64,000 nt of DNA from Xestospongia bergquistia (Eukaryota; Porifera; Demospongiae; Haplosclerida; Petrosiidae), in contig OZ014418.1 in the NCBI GenBank assembly GCA_963965975.1, positions 4,972,775 through 5,036,774 of the forward strand, read 5' to 3'. Below the pieces are notes generated by a model that was given only the letters and a program-made list of their open reading frames with translations, was not told the DNA's origin and made no database searches. Both the position numbers and the translations under genes were made by a program. Numbering within the stretch: the first letter of the stretch is position 1; each line of letters begins with the position of its first letter. Positions 11,324 to 26,300 of the stretch are shown here, in pieces.

Positions 11324-14300
11324 CAGTTTACTTTATAAACTTTACTCAATAGTTTAAACCTTCTAAAGTCTTTAAATTAAAGACTTCAGAGTGTTAATGC
11401 AAACCAACTTACTAAACTGTTTTTAGCAGTTTAATTATTTAGTCCCATAGAGCCCTTTAGAATGAGCAGTTCATTTTATGAAATTTACTCAATAGTCTAA
11501 ACATTCTAAAGTCTTTAAATTAAAGGCTTTAGAGTGTTAATGCAAACCAACTTACTAAACTGTTGACAGCAGTTTATTTACTTAGTTTCATACAGTCTTT
11601 TAGACTGAGCTTTTTACTTTATAAACTTTTCCCAATAGTCGAAACCTTCTAAAGTCTTTAAATTAAAGACTTTAGGGTGTTAATGCAAACCAACTTACTA
11701 AACTGTTAATAGCATTTGATTTCTTTAGTCCCATAGAGTCCTTTAAACTGAGCAGTTTACTTTATAAACTTTACTCAATAGTCTAAACCTTCTAAAGTCT
11801 TTAAATTAAAGACTTTAGTGTGTTAATGTAAACCAACTTACTAAACTGTTAATAGCAGTTTATTTCTTTAGTCCCATAGAGTCCTTTAGACTGAGCTGTT
11901 TACTTTATAAAATTTAATCAATAGTTTAAAACTTCTAAAGTATTTAAATTAAAGACTTTAGAGTGTTAATGCAAACCAACTTACTAAACTGTTAATAGCA
12001 GTTTATTAGTTAGTCCCATAGAGTCCTTTAGACCTATCAGTTTACTTTACAAACTTCACTCAATAGTCTAATACTTCTAAAGTCTTTAAATTAAAGACTT
12101 TAGAGTGTTAATGCAAACCAACTTACTAAACTAGTAATAACAGTTTATTTAGTTAGTTTCATAGAGTCCTTTAGACTTACCAGTTTACTTTATAAATTCA
12201 CTCAATAGTCTAAACTTTCAAAACTCTTTAATTTAAAGACTTTAGAGTGTTAATGTAAACCAAATTACTGAACTTTTAATAGCGGTTTATTTCTTTAGTC
12301 CCATAGAGTCCTTTAGATTAAGCAGTTTACTTTATAAACTTTACCCAATAGTCTAAACATTCTAAAGTCCTTAAATTAAAGGCTTTAGAGTGTTAATGCA
12401 AACCAACTTACTAAACTGTTGACAACAGTTTATTTACTTAGTTTCATACAGTCCTTTAGACTGAGCTTTTTACTTTATAAACTTTACCCAATAGTCGAAA
12501 CCTTCTAAAGTCTTTAAATTAAAGACTTTAGGGTGTTAATGCAAACCAACTTACTAAACTGTTAATAGCATTTGATTTCTTTAGTCCCATAGAGTCCTTT
12601 AAACTGAGCAGTTTACTTTATAAACTTTACTCAATAGTCTAAACCTTCTAAAGTCTTTAAATTAAAGACTTTAGTGTGTTAATGTCAGCCTACTTACTAA
12701 ACTGTTAATAGCAGTTTATTTCTTTAGTCCCATAGAGTCCTTTAGACTGAGCTGTTTACTTTATAAAATTTACTCAATAGTTTAAACCTTCTAAAGTATT
12801 TAAATTAAAGACTTTAGAGTGTTAATGCAAACAAACTTACTAAACTGTTAATAGCAGTTTATTAGTTAGTCCCATAGAGTCCTTTAGACCTATCAGTTTA
12901 CTTTACAAACTTCACTCAATAGTCTAATCCTTCTAAAGTCTTCAAATGAAAGACTTTAGAGGGTTAATGCAAACCAACTTACTAAACTAGTAATAACAGT
13001 TTATTTAGTTAGTTTCATAGAGTCCTTTAAACAGACCAGTTTACTTTATAAAATTCACTCAATAGTCTAAACTTTCAAAACTCTTTAATTTAAAGACTTT
13101 AGAGTGTTAATGGAAACCAAATTAATGAACTTTTAATAGCAGTTTATTTCTTTAGTCCCATAGAGTCCTTTAGATTAAGCAGTTTACTTTATAAACTTTA
13201 CTCAATAGTCTAAACCTTCTAAAGTTTTTAAATTAAAGACTTTAGAGTGTTAATGCAAACCAACTTACTAAACTGTTAATAGCAGTTTATTTCTTTAGTC
13301 CCATAGAGTCCTTTAGACTGAGCAGTTTACTTTATAAACTTTACTCAATAGTTTAAACCTTCTAAAGTCTTTAAATTAAAGACTTTAGAGTGTTAATGCA
13401 AACCAACTTACTAAACTGTTAATAGCAGTTAGTTTAGTTAGTCCCATAGAGTCCTTTAGACCTATCAGTTTACTTTACAAACTTCACTCAATAGTCTAAA
13501 CCTTCCAAAGTCTTAAATTAAAGACTTTAGAGGGTTAATGCAAACCAACTTACTAAACTGTTAATAGCAGTTTATTTGTTAAGTCCCATAGAGTCCTTTA
13601 GACTGAGCAGTTTACTTTATAAACTTTACTCAATAGTCTAAACCTTCTAAAGTCTTTAAATTAAAGACTTTAGAGTGTTATCACAAACTAACTTACTAAA
13701 CTGTTAATAGTAGTTTATTTATTTGGTCCCATAGAGTCCTTTAGACCTATCAGTTTACTTTACAAACTTCACTCAATAGTCTAAAGCTTCTAAAGTCTTT
13801 AATTTAAAGACTTTTGAGTGTTATTGCAAACCAACTTACTAAACTGTTGACAGCAGTTTATTTATTTAGTTTCATAGAGCCCTTTAGACTGAGCTGTTTA
13901 CTTTATAAACTTCACTCAATAGTCTAAACCTTCTAAAGTCTTTAAATTAAAGACTTTAGAGTGTTAATGCAAACTAACTTACAAAACTGTTAATAATAGT
14001 TTATTTACTTAGTCCCAAAGAGTCCTTTAGACCGAGCTGTTTACTTTATAAACTGCACTCAATAGTCTAAACCTTCTAAAGTCTTTAATTTAAAGACTTC
14101 AGAGTGTTAATGCAAACCAACTTACTAAACTGTTAATAACAGTTTATTTAGTTAGCCCCATAGAGTCCTTTAGAATGAGTAGTTTACTTTAAAAAACTGA
14201 CTCAATAGTCTAAACCTTCTAAAGTTTTTAAAATAAAGACTTTAGAGTGTTAATGCAAACGAACTTACTAAAGTGTTAATAACATTTTATTTAGTTAGTT

Positions 14301-17300
14301 TCATAGAGTCCTTTAGACTGACCAGTTTACTTTATAAACTTCGCTCAATAGTCTAAACCTTCTAAAGTCTTTAATTTAAAGACTTTAGAGTGTTAATGCA
14401 AACCAACTTACTGAACTGTTAACAGCAGTTCATTTCTTTAGTCCCATAGAGTCCTTTAGACTGAGCAGTCTACCTTATAAACTTTACTCAATAGTCTAAA
14501 CCTTCTAAAGTCTTTAAATTAAAGACTTTAAAGTGTTAATGCAAACATACTTACTGTACTGTTAATAGCAGTTTATTTAGTTAGTCCCATAGAGTCCTTT
14601 AGACCTATCAGTTTACTTTACAAACTTCACTCAATAGTCTAAACCTTCTAAAGTCTTTAAATTAAAGACTTTTGAGTGTTAATGCAAACCAACATACGAA
14701 ACTGTTAACAGCAGTTTATTTAGTTAGTTTCATAGAGTCCTTTAGAAAGAGCTGTTTACTTTGTAAACTTCACTCAACACTCTAAACCTTCTAAAGTCTT
14801 TAAATTAAAGACTTTAGAGTGGTAATGCAACCCAACTTACCAGACTGTTAATAGCAGTTTATTTCTTTAGTCCTATAGAGTCCTTTAGACTGAGCAGTTT
14901 ACTTTATAAACTTTACTCAATAGTCTAAACTTTCTAAAGTCTTTAAATTAAAGACTTTAGAGTGCTATTGCAAACTAACTGACAAAACTGTTAATAATAG
15001 TTTATTTAGTTAGTCCCATAGTGTCCTTTAGACCGAACTGTTTACTTTACAAACTTCACTCTATAGTCTAAACCTTCTAAAGTCTTTAATTTAAAGACTT
15101 TAGAGTGTTAATGCAACCCAACTTACCAGACTGTTAATAGAAGTTTATATAGTTAGTCCCATAGAGTCCTTTAGAATGAGCAGTTTACTTTATAAACTTT
15201 ACTCAATAGTCTAAACCTTCTAAAGTCTTTAAATTAAAGACTTTAGAGTGTTAATGGAAACGAACTTACTAAACTGTTAATAACAGTTTATTTAGTTAGT
15301 TTCATAGAGTCCTTTAGACTGACAAGTTTACTTTATAAACTTCACTCAATAGTCTAAACCTTCTAAACTCTTTAATTTAAATACTTTAGAGTGTTAATGC
15401 AAACCAACTTACCGAACTGTTAATAGCAGTTCATTTCGTTAGCCCCATAGAGTCATTTAGAATGAGCAGTTTACTTTATAAACTTTACTCAATAGTCTAA
15501 ACCTTCTAAAGTCTTTAAATTAAAGACTTTAAAGTGTTATGCAAACAAACTTACTAAACTGTTAATAGCAGTTTATTTAGTTAGTCCCATTAAGTCATTT
15601 AGACTGAGCAGTTTACTTTATAAACTTTAATCAACAGTCTAAACATTCTAAACTCATTAAATTAAAGACTTTAGACTGTTAATGCAAAAGAACTTACTAA
15701 CTGTTAATAGCAGTTTACATGGTTAATCCCATAGAGTCCTTTAGACTGAGCAGGTTACTTTATAAAATTTACTCAATATTCTAAACCTTCTAAAGTCTTC
15801 AAATTAAAGACTTTAAAGTGTGAATGCAAACCAACTTACTAAACTGTTAATAGCAGTTTATTTCTTTAGTCCCATAGAGTCCTCTAGACTGAGCAGTTTA
15901 CTTTAAAAAGTTTAGTCAATCGTTTAAACCTTCTAAAGTCTTTAAATTAAAGACTTTATAGTGTTAATGCAAACCAACTTACTAAACTGTTAATAGCAGT
16001 TTATTGCTTTAGTCCCATAGAGTCCTCTAGACTGAGCAGTTTACTTTATAAACTTTACTCAATAGTTTAAACCTTCTAAAGTCTTTAAATTAAAGACTTT
16101 AGAGTGTTAATGCAAACCAACTTACTAAACTGTTAATAGCAGTTTATTTTGTTAGTCCCATAGAGTCCTTTAGACCTATTAGTTTACTTTACAAACTTCA
16201 CTCAATAGTCTAAACCTTCTAAAGTCTTTAAATTAAAGACTTTAGAGGATTAATGCAAACTAACTTTTTAAACTGTTAATAGCAGTTTATTTCTTTAGTC
16301 CCATAGAGTCCTTTAGACTGAGCAGTTTACTTTATAAACTTTACTCAATAGTCTAAACCTTCTAAAGTCTTTAAATTAAAGACTTTAGAGTGTTATCACA
16401 AACTAACTTACTAACTGTTAATAATAGTTTATTTAGATAGTCCCATAAAGTCCTTTAGACCTATCAGTTTACTTTACAAACTTCACTCAATAGCCTAAAG
16501 CTTCTAAAGTCTTTAATTTAAAGACTTTTGAGTGTTGATGCAAACAAACTTACTAAACTGTTAACAGCAGTTTATTTAGTTAGTTTCATAGAGCCCTTTA
16601 GACTGAGCTGTTTACTTTATAAACTTCACTCAATAGTCTAAACCTTCTAAAATCTTTAATTTAAAGACTTTAGAGTGTTAATGCAACCCTACTTACTAGA
16701 CTGTTAATAGCAGTTTATTTAGTTAGTTCCATAGAGTTCTTTAGACGGAGCAGTTTACTTTATAAACTTCACTCAATAGTCTAAACCTTCTAAAGTCTTT
16801 AAATTAAAGACTTTAGAGTGTTAATGCGAACTAACTTACAAAAATGTTAATAATAGTTTATTTAGTTAGTCCCAAAAAGTCCTTTAGTCCGAGGTTTTTA
16901 CTTTATAAACTTCACTCAATAGTCTAAACCTTCTAAACTCTTTAATTTAAAGACTTCAGGGTGTGAATGCAAAGCAACTTACTGAGCTGTTAATAGCAGT
17001 TTATTTGGTTAGTCCCGTAGAGTCCTTTAGACCTCTCAGTTTACTTTACAAACTTCACTCAATAGTCAAAACCTTCTAAAATCTTTAAGTTAAAGACTTT
17101 TGAGTGTTAATGCAAACCAACTTACGAAACTGTTAACAGCAGTTTATTTAGTTAGTTTCATAGAGTCGTTTAGAAAGAGCTGTTTACTTTGTAAACTTCA
17201 CTCAATACTCTAAACCTTCTAAAGTCTTTAAATTAAAGACTTTAGAGTGTTAATGCAACCCAACTTACCAGACTGTTAATAGCAGTTTATTTAGTTAGTC

Positions 17301-20300
17301 CCATAAAGTCCTTTAGAATGAGCAGTTTACTTTATAAACTTCACTCAATAGTCTAAACCTTCTAAACTCTTCAATTTAAAGACTTGAGAGTGTTAATGCA
17401 AACCAACTTACTGAACTGTTAATAGCAGTTCATTTCTTTAGTCCCATAGAGTCCTTTAGACTGAGCAGTTTACTTTATAAACTTCTTTCAATAGTCTAAG
17501 CCTTCTAAAATCTTCAATTTAAAGACTTGAGAGTGTTAATGCAAACCAACTTACTGAACTGTTAATAGCAGTTCATTTCTTTAGTCCCATAGAGTCCTTT
17601 AGACTGAGCAGTTTACTTTATAAACTTCATTCAATAGTCTAAACCTTCTAAAGTCTTTAAATTAAAGTCTTTAGAGTGTTAATGCGAACCAACTTACTAA
17701 ACTGTTAATAGCAGTTTATTTCTTTAGTCCCATAGAGTCCTTTAGACTGAGGAGTTTACTTTATAAACTTTACTCAATAGTCTAAACCTTCAAAAGTCTT
17801 TAAATTAAAGACTTTAGAGTGTTATCGCAAACTAACTTACTAAACTGTTAATAACAGTTTATTTAGTTAGTCCCATAGAGTCCTTTAGACCGAGCTGTTT
17901 ACCTTATAAACTTCATTCAATAGTCTAAACATTCTAAACTCTTTAATTTAAAGACTTCAGAGTTTTAATGCAAACCAACTTACTGAACTGTTAATAGCAG
18001 TTCATTTCTTTAGTCCCATAGAGTCCTTTAGACTGAGCAGTTTACTTTATAAACTTCTTTCAATAGTCTAAACCTTCTAAAATCTTCAATTTAAAGACTT
18101 GAGAGTGTTAATGCAAACCAACTTACTGAACTGTTAATAGCAGTTCATTTCTTTAGTCCCATAGAGTCCTTTAGACTGAGCAGTTTACTTTATAAACTTC
18201 ATTCAATAGTGTAAACCTTCTAAAGTCTTTAAATTAAAGGCTTTAGAGTGTTAATGCAAACCAACTTACTAAACTGTTAATAGCAGTTTATTTAGTTAGT
18301 TCCATTAAGTCATTTAGACTCTGCAGTTTACTTTATAAACTTTACTCAACAGTCTAAACATTCTAAACTCATTAAATTAAAGACTTTAGAGTGTTAATGC
18401 AAAAAAACTTACTAACTGTTAATAGCAGTTTACATAGTTAGTCCCATAGAGTCCGTTATACTGAGCAGTTTACTTTATAAAATTTACTCAGTTTTCTAAA
18501 CCTTCTAAAGTCTTCAAAATAAAGACCTTAAAGTGTTAACGCAAACTATCTTACTAAAGTGTTAATAGCAGTTTATTTCTTTAGTCCCATAGAGTCCTTT
18601 AGACTGAGCAGTTTACTTTATGAACTTTACTCAATATTTTAAACATTCTAAAGTCTTTAAATTAAAGAATTTAGAGTGTTAACGCAAACCAACTTACTAA
18701 ACTGTTAATAGCAGTTTATTTCTTTAGTCCCATAGAGTCCTTTAGACTGAGCAGTTTACTTTATAAACTTTACTCAATAGTTTAAACCTTCTAAGATCTT
18801 TAAATTAAAGACTTTAGAGTGTTAACACAAACCAACTTACTAAACTGTTAATAGCAGTTTATTTAGTTAGTCCCATAGAGTCCTTTAGACCTATCAGTTT
18901 ACTTTAAAACTTCACTCAATAGTCTAATCCTTCTAAAGTCTTTAAATTAAAGACTTTAGAGGGTTAATGCAAACCAACTTACTAAACTAGTAATAACAGT
19001 TTATTTAGTTAGTTTCATAGAGTCCTTTAGACTGACCAGTTTACTTTATAAACTTCTCTCAATAGTCTAAACTTTCAAAACTCTTTAATTTAAAGACTTG
19101 AGAGTGTTAATGTGAACTAACTTACTAAACTGTTAATAACAGTTTATTTAGTTAGTCCCATAGAGTCCTTTAGATTGAGCAGTTTACTTTATAAACTTTA
19201 CTCAATAGTCTAAACCTTCTAAAGTCTTTAAATTAAAGACTTTAGAGTGTTAATGCGAACCAACTTACTAAACTGTTAATAGCAGTTTATTTCTTTAGTC
19301 CCATAGAGTCCTTTAGACTGAGCAGTTTACTTTATAAACTTCATTCAATAGTCTAAACCTTCTAAAATCTTCAATTTAAAGACTTGAGAGTGTTAATGCA
19401 AACCAACTTACTGAACTGTTAATAGCAGTTCATTTCTTTAGTCCCATAGAGTCCTTTAGACTGAGCAGTTTACTTTATAAACTTCATTCAATAGTCTAAA
19501 CCTTCTAAAGTCTTTAAATTAAAGGCTTTAGAGTGTTAATGCAAACCAACTTACTAAACTGTTAATAGCAGTTTATTTAGTTGGTTCCATTAAGTCATTT
19601 AGACTGAGCAGTTTACCTTATAAACTTTACTCAACAGTCTAAACATTCTAAACTCATTAAATTAAAGACTTTAGAGTGTTAATGCAAAAAAACTTACTAA
19701 CTGTTAAGAGCAGTTTACATAGTTAGTCCCATAGAGTCCGTTAGACTGAGCAGTTTACTTTATAAAATTTACTCAGTATTCTAAACCTTCTAAAGTCTTC
19801 AAAATAAAGACCTTAAAGTGTTAACGCAAACTATCTTACTAAACTGTTAATAGCAGTTTATTTCTTTAGTCCCATAGAGTCCTTTAGACTGAGCAGTTTA
19901 CTTTATAATCTTTACTCAATAGTTTAAACCTTCTAAAGTCTTTAAATTAAAGACTTTAGAGTGTTAACGCAAACCAACTTACTAAACTGTTAATAGCAGT
20001 TATTTAGTTAGTCCCATAGAGTCCTTTAGACCTCTCAGTTTACTTTACAAACTTCACTCAGTAGTCTAATCCTTCTAAAGTCTTTAAATTAAAGACTTTA
20101 GAGGGTTAATGCAAACCAACTTACTAAACTAGTAATAACAGTTTATTTAGTTAGTTTCATAGAGTCCTTTAGATTGACCAGTTTACTTTATAAACTTCAC
20201 TCAATAGTCTAAACTTTCAAAACTCTTTAATTTAAAGACTTCAGAGTGTTAATGTGAACTAACTTACTAAACTGTTAATAACAGTTTATTTAGTTAGTCC

Positions 20301-23300
20301 CATAGAGTCCTTTAGACCGAGCTGTTTATCTTATAAACTTCACTCAATAGTCTAAACATTCTAAACTCTTTAATTTAAAGACTTCAGAGTTTTAATGTAA
20401 ACCAACTTACTGAACTTTTAATAGCAGTTTATTACTTTAGTCCCATACAGTCCTTTAGATTGAGCAGTTTACTTTATAAACTTTACTCAATAGTCTAAAC
20501 CTTCTAAAGTCTTTAAATTAAAGACTTTAGAGTGTTAATGCAAACCAACTTACTAATCTGTTAATAGCAGTTTATTTCTTTAGTCCCATAGTGTCCTTTA
20601 GACTGAGCAGTTTACTTTATAAACTTTACTCAATAGTCTAAACCTTCTAAAGTCTTTAAATTAAAGACTTTAGAGTGTTAATGCAAACCAACTTACTAAA
20701 CTGTTAATAGCAGTTTATTTCTTTAGTCCCATAGTGTCCTTTAGACTGAGCAGTTTACTTTATAAACTTTACTCAATAGTTTAAACCTTCTAAAGTCTTT
20801 AAATTAAAGACTTTAGAGTGTTAATGCAAACCAACTTACTAAACTGTTAATAGCAGTTAATTTAGTTAGTCCCATAGAGTCCTTTAGAATGAGCAGTTCA
20901 CTTTAAAAAAATGACTCAATAGTCTAAACCTTCTAAACTCTTTAAATAAAGGACTTTAGAGTGTTAATGCAAACCAACTTACTAAACTGTTAATAACAGT
21001 TTATTTAGTTAGTTTCATAGAGTCCTTTAGACTGACCAGTTTACTTTATAAACTTCGCTCAATAGTCTAAACCTTCTAAAGTCTTTAATTGAAAGACTTT
21101 AGAGTGTTAATGGAAACCAACTTACTGAACTGTTAATAGCAGTTCATTTCTTTAGTCCCATAGAGTCCTTTAGACTGAGCAGTCTACCTTATAAACTTTA
21201 CTCAACAGCCTAAACCTTCTAAAGTCTTTAAATTAAAGACTTTAAAGTGTTAATGCGAACCAACTTACTGAACTGTTAATAGCAGTTTATTTCTTTAGTC
21301 CCATAGAGTCCTTTAGACTGAGCAGTTTACTTTATAAACTTTACTCAATAGTTTAAACCTTCTAAAGTCTTTAAACTAAAGACTTTAGAGTGTTAATGCA
21401 ATCCAACTTACTAAACTGTTAATAGCAGTTAATTTAGTTAGTCCCATAGAGTCCTTTAGACCTATCAGTTTACTTTACAAACTTCACTCAATAGTCTAAA
21501 CCTTCTAAAGTCTTTAAATTAAAGACTTTAGAGGGTTAATGCAAACCAACTTACTAAACTGTTAATAACAGTTTATTTCTTTAGTCCCATAAAGTCTTTT
21601 AGACTGAGCAGTTTACTTTATAAACTTTACTCAATAGTCTAAACCTTGTAAACTCTTTAAATTAAAGACTTTAGAGTGTTATCACAAACAAACTTACTAA
21701 ACTGTTAATAATAGTTTATGTAGTTAGTCCTATAGAGTCCTTTAGACCTATCAATTTACTTTACAAACTACACTCAATAGTCTAAAGCTTCTAAAGTCTT
21801 TAATTTAATGACTTTTGAGTGTTAGTGCAAACCAACTTACTAAACTGTTAAAAGCAGTTTATTTAGTTAGTTTCATAGAGCCCTTTAGACTGAGCTTTTT
21901 ACTTTATAAACTTCACTCAATACTCTAAACCTTCTAAAGTCTTTAAATTAAAGACTTTAGAGCGTTAATGCAAACCAACTTACTAAACTGTTAATAGCAG
22001 TTTATTTCTTTAGTCCCATAGAGTCCTTTAGACTGAGCAGTTTAGTTTATAAACTTTACTCAATAGTCTGAACTTTCTAAAGTCTTTAAAGTAAAGACTT
22101 TAGAGTGTTAATGCAAACTAACTTAGAAAACTGTTAATAATAGTTTATTTAGTTAGTCCCAAAGAGTCCTTTAGACCGAGCTGTTTACTTTATAAACTTT
22201 ACTCAATAGTCTAAACCTTCTAAACTCTTTAATTTAAAGACTTTAGAGTGTCAATGCAAACCAACTTACTAAAGGTGTAATAAGAGTTTATTTAGTTAGT
22301 TTCATAGAGTCCTTTAGACTTACCAGTTTACTTTATAAACTTCACTCAATAGTCTAAACTTTCAAAAATTTTTAATCTAAAGACTTTAGAGTGTTAATGG
22401 AAACAAACTTACTGAACTTTTAATAGCAGTTTATTTCTTTAGTCCCATAGAGTCCTTTAGACTGAGCAGTTTACTTTATAAACTTTACTCAATAGTTTAA
22501 AACTTCTAAAGTCTTTAAATTAAAGACTTTAGAGTGTTAATGGAAACTAACTTACGAAACTGTTAATAGTAGTTTATTTCTTTAGTCCCGTAGAGTCCTT
22601 TAGACTGAGTAGTTTACTTTATAAACTTTACTAAATAGTCTAAACCTTCTAAAGTCTTTAAATTAAAGACTTTAGAGTGTTAATGCAGACTAACTTACAA
22701 AAATGTTAATAATACTTTATTTAGTTAGTTCCAAAGAGTCCTTTAGACCGAGCTGTTTACTTTATAAACTTCACTCAATAGTCTAAACCTTCTAAACTCT
22801 TTAATTTAAAGACTTCAGAGTGTGAATGCAAACCAACGTACTAAACTGTTAATAACAGTTTATTTAGTTAGCCCCATAGAGTCCTTTAGAATGAGCAGTT
22901 TACTTTAAAAAACTGACTCAATAGTCTAAACCTTCTAAAGTCTTTAAATTAAAGACTTTAGAGTGTTAATGCAAACGAACTTATTAAACTGTTAATAACA
23001 GTTTATTTAGTTAGTTTCATAGAGTCTTTTAGACTGACCATTTTACTTTATAAACTTCGCTCAATAGTCTAAACATTCTAAAGTCTTTAAATTAAAGACT
23101 TTAGAGGGTTAATGCAAACCAACTTACTAAACTGTTAAAAGCAGTTTATTTCTTTAGTCCCATAGAGTCCTTTAGACTGAGCAGTTTACTTTATAAACTT
23201 TACTCAATAGTTTAAACCTTCTAAAGTCTTTAAATTAAAGACTTTAGAGTGTTAATGCAAACCAACTTACGAAACTGTTAATAGCAGTTAATTTAGTTAG

Positions 23301-26300
23301 TCCCATAGAGTCCTTTAGACCTATCAGTTTACTTTACAAACTTCACTCAATAGTCTAAACATTCTAAAGTCTTTAAATTAAAGACTTTAGAGGGTTAATG
23401 CAAACCAACTTACTAAACTGTTAATAGCAGTTTATTTCTTTTGTCCTATAGAGTCCTTTAGACTGAGCAGTTTACTTTATAAACTTTACTCAATAGTCTA
23501 AACCTTCTAAAGTCTTTAAATTAAAGACTTTAGAGTGTTATCACAAACTAACTTACTAAACTGTTAATAATACTTTATTTAGTTAGTCCCATAGAGTCCT
23601 TTAGACTGATCAGTTTACTTTACAAACTTTACTCAATAGTCTAAACCTTCTAAAGTCTTTAAATTAAAGACTTTAGAGTGTTATCACAAACTAACTTACG
23701 AAACTGTTAATAATAGTTTATTTAGTTAGTCCCATAGAGTCCTTTAGACCGATCAGTTTACTTTACAAACTTCACTCAATAGTCTAAAGCTTCTAAAGTC
23801 TTTAAATTAAAGACTTTTGAGTGTTAATGCAAACCAACTTACTAAACTGTTAACAGCAGTTTATTTAGTTAGTTTCATAGAGTCCTTTAGAATGACCATT
23901 TTACTTTATAAACTTCGCTCAATAGTCTAAAAATTCTAAAGTCTTTAATTTAAGACGTTTGAGTGTTAATGCAAACCAACTTACTGAACTGTTAATAGCA
24001 GTTCATTTCTTTAGTCCCATAGAGTCCTTTAGAGTGAGCAGTCTTCCTTATAAACTTTACTCAATAGTCTAAACCTTCTGAAGTCTTTAAATTAAAGACT
24101 TTAAAGTGTTAATGCAAACCAACTTACTAAACTGTTAATAGCACTTTATTTCTCTAGTCCCATTGAGTCCTTTAGACTGAGCAGTTTACTTTATAATCTT
24201 TACTCAATAGTTCAAACCTTCTAAAGTGTTTAAGTTAAAGACTTTAAGTGTTAATGCAAACCAACTTACTAAACTGTTAATAGCAGTTTATTTAGTTAGT
24301 TCCATAGAGTCCTTCAGAACTATCAGTTTACTTTACAAACTTCACTCAATAGTCTAATCCTTATAAAGTCTTTAAATTAAAGACTTTAGAGGGTTAATGC
24401 AAACCAACTTACTAAACTAGTAATAACAGTTTATTTAGTTAGTTTCATAGAGTCCTTTAGACTGAACAGTTTACTTTATAAACTTCACTCAATAGTCTAA
24501 ACTTTCAAAATTCTTTAATTTAAAGACTTTAGAGTGTTAATGTAAACCAACTTACTGAACTTTTAATAGCAGTTTATTTCTTTAGTCCCATAGAGTCCTT
24601 TAGATTGAGCAGTTTCCTTATAAACTTTACTCGATAGTCTAAACCTTCTAAAGTCTTTAAATTAAAGACTTTAGAGTGTTAATGCAAACCAACTTACTAA
24701 ACTGTTAATAGCAGTTTATTTCGTTAGTCCCATAGAGTCCATTAGACTGAGCAGTTTACTTTATAAACTTTACTCAATAGTTTAAACCTTCTAAAGTCTT
24801 TAAATTAAAGACTTTAGAGTGTTAATGCAAACCAACTTACTAAACTGTTAATAGCAGTTAATTTAGTTAGTCCCATAGAGTCCTTTAGACCTATCAGTTT
24901 ACTTTACAAACTTCACTCAATAGTCTAAACATTCTAAAGTCTTTAAATTAAAGACTTTAGAGGGTTAATGCAAACCAACTTACTAAACTGTTAAAAGCAG
25001 TTTATTTGTTTAGTCCCATAGTGTCCTTTAGACTGAGCAGTTTACTTTATAAACTTTACTCAATAGTTTAAACCTTCTAAAGTCTTTAAATTAAAGACTT
25101 TAGAGTGTTAATGCAAACCAACTTACTAAACTGTTAATAGCAGTTTATTTCGTTAGTCCCATAGAGTCCATTAGACTGAGCAGTTTACTTTATAAACTTT
25201 ACTCAATAGTTTAAACCTTCTAAAGTCTTTAAATTAAAGACTTTAGAGTGTTAATGCAAACCAACTTACTAAACTGTTAATAGCAGTTAATTTAGTTAGT
25301 CTCATAGAGTCCTTTAGACTTATCAGTTTACTTTACAAACTTCACTCAATAGTCTAAACATTCTAAAGTCTTTAAATTAAAGACTTTAGAGGGTTAATGC
25401 AAACCAACTTACTAAACTGTTAAAAGCAGTTTATTTGTTTAGTCCCATAGTGTCCTTTAGACTGAGCAGTTTACTTTATAAACTTTACTCAATAGTCTAA
25501 ACCTTCTAAAGTCTTTAATTTAAAGACTTTAGAGTGTTAATGTAAACCAACTTACTGAACTTTTAATAGCAGTTTATTTCTTTAGTCCCATAGAGTCCTT
25601 TAGATTGAGCAGTTTCCTTATAAACTTTACTCGATAGTCTAAACCTTCTAAAGTCTTTAAATTAAAGACTTTAGAGTGTTAATGCAAACCAACTTACTAA
25701 ACTGTTAATAGCAGTTTATTTCGTTAGTCCCATAGAGTCCATTAGACTGAGCAGTTTACTTTATAAACTTTACTCAATAGTTTAAACCTTCTAAAGTCTT
25801 TAAATTAAAGACTTTAGAGTGTTAATGCAAACCAACTTACTAAACTGTTAAGAGCAGTTAATTTAGTTAGTCCCATAGAGTCCTTTAGACCTATCAGATT
25901 ACTTTACAAACTTCACTCAATAGTCTAAACATTCTAAAGACTTTAAATTAAAGACTTTAGAGGGTTAATGCAAACCAACTTACTAAACTGTTAAAAGCAG
26001 TTTATTTGTTTAGTCCCATAGTGTCCTTTAGACTGAGCAGTTTACTTTATAAACTTTACTCAATAGTTTAAACCTTCTAAAGTCTTTAAATTAAAGACTT
26101 TAGAGTGTTAATGCAAACCAACATACTAAACTGTTAATAGCAGTTAATTTAGTTAGTCCCAAAGAGTCCTTTAGACCTATCAGTTTACTTTACAAACTTC
26201 ACTCTATAGTCTAAACATTCTAAAGTCTTTAAATTAAAGACTTTAGGGGGTTAATGCAAACCAACTTACTAAACTGTTAATAGCAGTTTATTTCTTTAGT

